DNA from: UBA4416 sp048498515
GTDB taxonomy: Bacteria; Bacteroidota; Bacteroidia; B-17B0; Aurantibacillaceae
Reading direction: 5' to 3'
Assembly: GCA_048498515.1 (NCBI GenBank)
Contig: JBEHXV010000001.1
Coordinates: forward strand, 211,557 to 275,556
Length of the DNA: 64,000 bases
Below the pieces are notes generated by a model. It made no database searches. It was not told the origin of the DNA and worked only from the letters and a program-made list of their open reading frames with translations. Position numbers and translations under genes: made by a program. Each line of letters opens with the position of its first letter. Positions within the stretch are counted from its first letter, which is position 1. Below, piece after piece: positions 59,959-64,000 of this stretch.

Positions 59959-62817
59959 TTACTTCACATTACAAATATCCGCATAGGCACAATACTCGCA
60001 TTTATCCAGGTCATCGGTCTGGTTAAAATGATCGGGCTTTGAGATGATACTTTCTATCTCATTTCTTAAATAGCCTTCAAATTCATTTAAAAGTTCTGAG
60101 GTTATTTGTAAAGTTTCTCCTTTTTTTGTTTCGTCCAAAATACTGCGTGGTACTTCCTCAAACTGCCTGAAAGGAATAATGCAGGGCTGTAAGTCTTCGG
60201 GTTTTGCAAGGTCGTTTTTCACTACCAACCAGGCATACACAAACAACTGCAGCATTTTATTGTATTTACTATCCTGAAACAAATCTTCGAAACCGGTGAA
60301 TTTGAATTTATCATCCTGCTTCACCGACGATTTGTAATCAATGATGCGGATCGTATTCCCCAGCTTATCAATGCGATCGACGGAACCTTTGATGTATACC
60401 GGCGTTTCAATGCCGTTAATAGAAATTAGTAAAGAAGCCGAAAGATCTTTCTCAAGGTCAATCAGGGTGAGTAGCTCATTTGTTTTTTGAGATTGGTTCA
60501 CCAGTTTCAGATCGCTCTTCAATAATTTACGCACGTATTCATACAATACCTTTCGCTGTAAAAAATTCTTTCCAAAACGGCTTTCATTCTGACTGAATTT
60601 TCTCTGAAATGCCTTATCAATCGCTTCTTCTGTCTTAGTGAGGCAATTCCCAATGTCGTTTGCCGTTAATACTCTTCCCACATATGGTGTGTACAATTCT
60701 TCCAGGGCCTCATGAAGAATAGTGCCCTGTGTGTTTGCTTCCGCGTTTTCTTCCACATCTTCGGTTTCCTTGAGGCCGGCACCGTAGCGAAAGAAAAAAC
60801 GCAGGGCGCAATCTTTGTAGGTAATAAGTGCCGAAGGGCTTAGGCCGCTGTACTCATCATGGGTGGTTAATTTTTTAAGGATGGGTGCTAAATTATAGTC
60901 CGTTTTCGAAATGGAAATGGGTACACGCCCACTGGCCGGCAAAGTACCACCACTCAACATAAACTCATTAATGGTGTGTTGCGGATTATATCGCTGCAAT
61001 TCGAACTGCAACTGTGTAATAAAGCGGCTTTTTTCTCCCGAACCCAATACACTGTGTTCGGTATTATAGGTTATCATGACATGACTTGCTCTCTGCAATA
61101 TCCGGTAAAAATGATAAGCATAAATAGCATCCTTATCGCCATACAAAGGCATGTCATGAAAGCGTTTCAGGTCGTTGGGAATAAAGGAATTGGCCGATTT
61201 GCCCGAAGGCAGTACACCTTCATTCACACCCAGTAAAATAATATTTTCAAAATCAAGGGTTCGGGTTTCCAGTACCCCCATGATCTGCAGTCCTTTCAAG
61301 GGTTCACCAATAAAAGGTACCGAGGCCGTACCAATAATTTGCCGGTACAAACTTTTCAGGGTGAGCAAAGAGTTTAAATAGTCATGCGTTTGAATGAGTG
61401 ATTGCAAGCGGTTGAAATACTTTGTAAATACATGCAGGTATTCCTTATCGGGTGGTGAAAGCTGCAAAGCAATGTGTTCAGAATCATTAAACACAGCGAT
61501 AAGCTGTGAAATGGAAACAATACCTTGTTGCGAGTTTTCCCAGGCTTCGAATACATGCGCTATGTACCTGTAATTATCACCAAATAAAGTGCCCAGTATC
61601 TTAGGATTGATCCAGACATAATTCTGATCAATGATCTTTTGAATGATAGATTGTAACGCGATGCCAGGATCGAAGGATTGATAATACTGTTTAAACAGGC
61701 TATTTTGCAGGATCTTAAATACATCGGCAAAATAAAAATTCTTTGACGAAGCTGTTTTTTGTATGGAATGATGCAGGTTAATTAAATTTTCCACCAGGTC
61801 ATATACCGGTGTGAGGCGCAAGGGGTATTCCATGGTAATATTCACATGTTCTACTTCCTTTGGCAGCTGGTTAAGCACCGGGAACAACAAACTTTCATCG
61901 GCCAGCACCACCGCTGTTTTATTGAGCGATCTCCCTTCGGCGATCCATTGCTGCAGTTGGTAAGATACCGCCTGGGCTTGCCCTGTTTGTTTTGGCACAG
62001 CCACTACATCAATGTGTTTTGCTATATTTTTAAAATAAGTTCCTGTATGTGTCCTGGTATTGAGCCATTGGTTTTCAAAATTCTTTCTTAAGAACAAACC
62101 CGCTTCGTATTCTTCATTATTGACATAATACTCATCCGCATCCCAAATAACAACCGCTTTTTTTTCTTTGACCAGATCGGAAAAGATAAGTGTTTCGGCT
62201 TTGTTCAGGGCATTAAACCCAGCTATGATCAATTTGGAGAACTGACTGGTGTATGCCGATGTCTTATAATTTTCTACCGCTTTGCGGTACATCAAACCCT
62301 GGTAAGCCTGTTTTTTTTGAAGGAGCATTTCGCGGAACACTTCATAAATGCTTCCCATCTGGCTCATAAAGTTCACATAGTCCAACTGCGTGCCGGTCAA
62401 CTTTTCAGCATTCAGGCTCCAGTTCTCAATTTCCTTGATCTCTCTCAGGTTCTGATACAAGGCTTTCGTATCCACCAGGTAACGGTCGGCTTCATTAAAA
62501 TCCTGGAGCATTAAATTCCCCCATTTGGCAAAGGCATCAAAGGGCTCTGCTTTTTCTTTTAAAATGCTTGTATAAGCCACATACAGGTCGCAGATCAGGT
62601 CAATGCTATCGGCCTGTTGCAGGCCCGAAAGCTCCGCCACCAACTCTTCAGCACTGATAATGGCGGGCAGCCAAATGGTGCGTTGGTATACTTTGGCCAG
62701 GTGTTGCTTTAGATACAAAGCCCCCCGTTTGTTTGGCAGCACAATGCATAATTGCTCCGTTTCATTTTCGTGGTGATCGAAAATGTATTGGGCAATATAA
62801 TTTAAAAAGGGCTGCAT
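59959..62817 (-). CDS. addB: AddB-like PD-(D/E)XK nuclease/helicase subunit
   Basis: A 952-residue protein related to the B subunit of the AddAB recombination nuclease, which processes double-strand breaks. The N-terminal text CIVLPNKRGALYLKQHLAKV follows the AddB-type inactivated helicase start; no clear Walker A lysine motif is visible. The C-terminal nuclease is shown by VYIKGSVDRIDKLGNTIRII then DYKSSVKQDD (metal and K residues) and an iron-sulfur Cys set: Cys in TYKDCALRFFFRY and CEYCAYADIC at the end. The AddA partner is not in this window. The gene is the last before the palindromic element. Confidence 0.88.
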   Translation of the reverse strand: MQPFLNYIAQYIFDHHENETEQLCIVLPNKRGALYLKQHLAKVYQRTIWLPAIISAEELVAELSGLQQADSIDLICDLYVAYTSILKEKAEPFDAFAKWGNLMLQDFNEADRYLVDTKALYQNLREIKEIENWSLNAEKLTGTQLDYVNFMSQMGSIYEVFREMLLQKKQAYQGLMYRKAVENYKTSAYTSQFSKLIIAGFNALNKAETLIFSDLVKEKKAVVIWDADEYYVNNEEYEAGLFLRKNFENQWLNTRTHTGTYFKNIAKHIDVVAVPKQTGQAQAVSYQLQQWIAEGRSLNKTAVVLADESLLFPVLNQLPKEVEHVNITMEYPLRLTPVYDLVENLINLHHSIQKTASSKNFYFADVFKILQNSLFKQYYQSFDPGIALQSIIQKIIDQNYVWINPKILGTLFGDNYRYIAHVFEAWENSQQGIVSISQLIAVFNDSEHIALQLSPPDKEYLHVFTKYFNRLQSLIQTHDYLNSLLTLKSLYRQIIGTASVPFIGEPLKGLQIMGVLETRTLDFENIILLGVNEGVLPSGKSANSFIPNDLKRFHDMPLYGDKDAIYAYHFYRILQRASHVMITYNTEHSVLGSGEKSRFITQLQFELQRYNPQHTINEFMLSGGTLPASGRVPISISKTDYNLAPILKKLTTHDEYSGLSPSALITYKDCALRFFFRYGAGLKETEDVEENAEANTQGTILHEALEELYTPYVGRVLTANDIGNCLTKTEEAIDKAFQRKFSQNESRFGKNFLQRKVLYEYVRKLLKSDLKLVNQSQKTNELLTLIDLEKDLSASLLISINGIETPVYIKGSVDRIDKLGNTIRIIDYKSSVKQDDKFKFTGFEDLFQDSKYNKMLQLFVYAWLVVKNDLAKPEDLQPCIIPFRQFEEVPRSILDETKKGETLQITSELLNEFEGYLRNEIESIISKPDHFNQTDDLDKCEYCAYADICNVK

Positions 62818-62904
62818 TCCAGGTAATGAAGTTTATTACCTAAAAGTAGATATTTTATAGGATATAAAAATTACAATCTATTCTTTATTATTTTGGTCAT
62901 GTTG

Positions 62905-63374
62905 TAGAATAATGTAGGATTAAATTAGTATATTTTTCTATTTCTTTTTTCTTAGTCAAAAAAGAAACAAAAAGACAAGTCAAAACGATCGCAGCCCGCT
63001 CTTTTAATTTTTAAGTTTCGCAGCTGAAAAACACTGAAGGTTTTTCAGGCTCAACTAAAAAAATTAAAATTCACCCCTCACCGGCGCCGCGTTTTGACAG
63101 ACCTGCGCGCTGCTTTGTAAAGGCATACATTAATATAGGATATAAACCAGCAAATAAATTGCTAAAAAGAGAAAATATCAGGCTTTAAAATAAATAACAT
63201 TAGGACAGCGCGTGGGAGTGAACGAAAAGTGCGAACCGCCATTTTTTTACTCCGTTTCCTGGGCAGACCTGTGCGTAAAAAATGGCGGTTGGTTTTCGTT
63301 CTTGATTTTTTTGTTACTTTTTTCATCAAGGAAAAAAGTAAGCAAATTATATAAAATAAACCTACATTATTCTA
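62905..63374. repeat. 470-base nested inverted-repeat element
   Basis: The ends TAGAATAATGTAGG (62905-62918) and CCTACATTATTCTA (63361-63374) are exact inverses. Inside, CTTTTTTCTTAGTCAAAAAA (from 62944) pairs imperfectly with text at 63313-63338. Two hairpin modules follow: GTCAAAACG (62979-62987) with CGTTTTGAC (63090-63098), enclosing TTTTAATTTTT with AAAAATTAAAA and CTGAAAAAC with GTTTTTCAG; and GAACGAAAA (63220) with TTTTCGTTC (63293), enclosing AACCGCCATTTTTTTAC with GTAAAAAATGGCGGTT. No transposase, so either a non-autonomous mobile element or a structured RNA/DNA element. Confidence 0.7.
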
Positions 63375-63418
63375 ATACACAATGAGAGGGAAAAAAAAGT
63401 TATTTTTTCAACCTGACT

Positions 63419-63456
63419 TCACAAAAAAAAGCAGTAAACCTTAAGTTTACTGCTTT
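63419..63456 (-). terminator. Terminator of the T9SS protein gene
   Basis: AAAGCAGTAAAC (63428-63439) pairs with GTTTACTGCTTT (63445-63456); read on the minus strand it is followed by a T-run. Confidence 0.85.
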
Positions 63457-63478
63457 AAAAAATGAGGGGATTTTAAAA

Positions 63479-63950
63479 CTAATTCTTGATCATTTTTTTG
63501 GTAAAGCGGTTGTTGTTCTCATCAACAATAGTGAGGTAATACACACCCGATGAAAGTTCCGCTAAATTAAACTGCTGCGTAGGGTTATTATCTGATCTTT
63601 GAACGATCACTTTTCCTAACACATCGGTTAGCAACAACGTATAGTTTTTTGAACTGATCTTACCGATATTTACCGTTAATTCATCGCTGAATGGATTTGG
63701 CATAACTGTAATGCTTTCGGCCATTTCATAATACCCGCTAATACCGGTTGGCAACACATTTACAATATTTGACCTTGAGCTGCTGTAATTGGTAGCTACC
63801 CTTGCACTTGGGTTACATACAGAAGGATTTACCACTTCAATCTGGTAATAAACAGTTCCAGGAGGAGGTGTCAAATCGGTATAAGAGTTATTGGTGCTGG
63901 CAATGGACGTCAGAAGGGTCATGTTATTTAAAGCCGTACCCCTGTAAATT
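63479..63950 (-). CDS. C-terminal part of a secreted T9SS type A protein (truncated at the join)
   Basis: The visible minus-strand frame runs from about 63950 to the stop at 63479. It reads IYRGTALNN..., a strand of a fibronectin-like or adhesin repeat, then VYYQIEVVNPSVCNPSARVA, and ends in a type A sorting domain (ESITVMPNPFSDELTVNIGK, LLLTDVLGKVIVQ, LAELSSGVYYLTIV, KKMIKN). It is the 3' end of a larger surface protein. An internal ATG at 63922 is unlikely to be the true start. The 5' end is lost because the sequence changes character at about 63950. Confidence 0.85.
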
Positions 63951-64000
63951 CGTCGACCTTGAGATCGGTGATGGCGAGTTCGTGGTGCTCGTCGGCCCGT
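63949..64000 (+). CDS. Fragment resembling ABC-transporter ATPase N-terminus, foreign to the rest of the window
   Basis: Read on the plus strand from 63949, the frame is FVDLEIGDGEFVVLVGP and stops at the window edge. This is the usual sequence just before the Walker A loop (next residues expected SGCGKST) of sugar-type ABC ATPases such as MalK/UgpC. The last 50 bases contain 32 G or C by my count, far above the AT-rich neighbourhood. It has no start codon here, so it is a partial gene from another source, probably joined by assembly or cloning error. Confidence 0.6.

Larger units (their letters stand above)
62818..63478. other. Gene-free 660-base stretch holding a nested palindromic element
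   Basis: No convincing coding sequence is visible on either strand. It holds a 470-base inverted-repeat element (62905-63374), a small GGTAAT/ATTACC hairpin at 62822-62840, a direct repeat ATAGGATATAAA at 62857-62868 and 63135-63146, and the terminator of the following T9SS gene at 63419-63456. Confidence 0.8.

Noticed and set aside
62818..63478. Small protein genes in the gene-free stretch
   Set aside because: Short frames here follow the repeat arms and have no start context, signal or motif.

Overview
The window looks like chromosome of a Bacteroidota bacterium, probably a free-living or environmental Sphingobacteriales/Flavobacteriales-like lineage. The support is: several secreted proteins with type IX secretion (T9SS) C-terminal sorting domains (type A at 45309-47240, 49927-50805 and 63479 onward; type B at 23517-25541), Bacteroidota-type promoters (TTTG, about 19 bases, TAnnTTTG) before rpsT, the export gene at 32054 and others, AT-rich spacers, weak Shine-Dalgarno sequences, and families typical of the phylum (two-subunit methylmalonyl-CoA mutase, MBOAT plus SGNH pair, ECF sigma with a membrane anti-sigma-like partner). 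I see no rRNA, tRNA, CRISPR array, transposase or phage genes.

Layout. 1-1.4 kb: a hairpin terminator and an orphan nuclease-fold gene. 1.4-8.8 kb: mostly housekeeping (UMF1 transporter, OmpA-like protein, rpsT, an abundant-looking TPR lipoprotein, DUF1015, GNAT, YggS). 8.8-10.8 kb: a minus-strand operon of small membrane proteins. 10.9-19.8 kb: M61 peptidase, TPR protein, SUI1-like factor, both methylmalonyl-CoA mutase subunits, DMT protein, DNA polymerase III delta. 19.8-25.5 kb: M48-like peptidase facing a three-gene minus-strand group (T9SS fibronectin-like protein, small lipoprotein, vWA protein). 25.7-29.4 kb: thiolase, cysteine desulfurase, fatty acid desaturase. 29.4-38 kb: Mpl, GT4 glycosyltransferase, then an exopolysaccharide run (Wza-like lipoprotein, Wzc-like tyrosine kinase, RfbC, WecA/MraY-like transferase, lytic transglycosylase) with overlapping or abutting genes behind a good promoter. 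38-45.3 kb: uvrA, LOG protein, SDR (3-hydroxybutyrate dehydrogenase-like), MBOAT acyltransferase plus SGNH-like partner. 45.3-50.8 kb: secreted beta-helix protein, possible papain-fold protein, and an ECF sigma, anti-sigma-like and T9SS protein group. 50.9-59.9 kb: hydrolase, acetyltransferases, small lipoproteins, alanine dehydrogenase, FabD, a TonB-like secreted protein. 60-62.8 kb: an AddB-type nuclease. 62.9-63.4 kb: a large gene-free nested palindrome. 63.5-63.95 kb: the 3' end of a T9SS protein.

Two things stand out beyond the genes. First, the spacers hold several families of short palindromic or degenerate repeats, and some supply the start or stop codons of neighbouring genes; a 470-base nested inverted-repeat element at 62905-63374 is the largest. 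Second, the last about 50 bases change abruptly to GC-rich sequence encoding the N-terminal signature of an ABC-transporter ATPase, which points to a chimeric join near 63950. No complete new system can be claimed from sequence alone. The best candidates for new biology are the 470-base element, the repeat families, the orphan nuclease-fold gene, and the duplicated motif in the anti-sigma-like protein.
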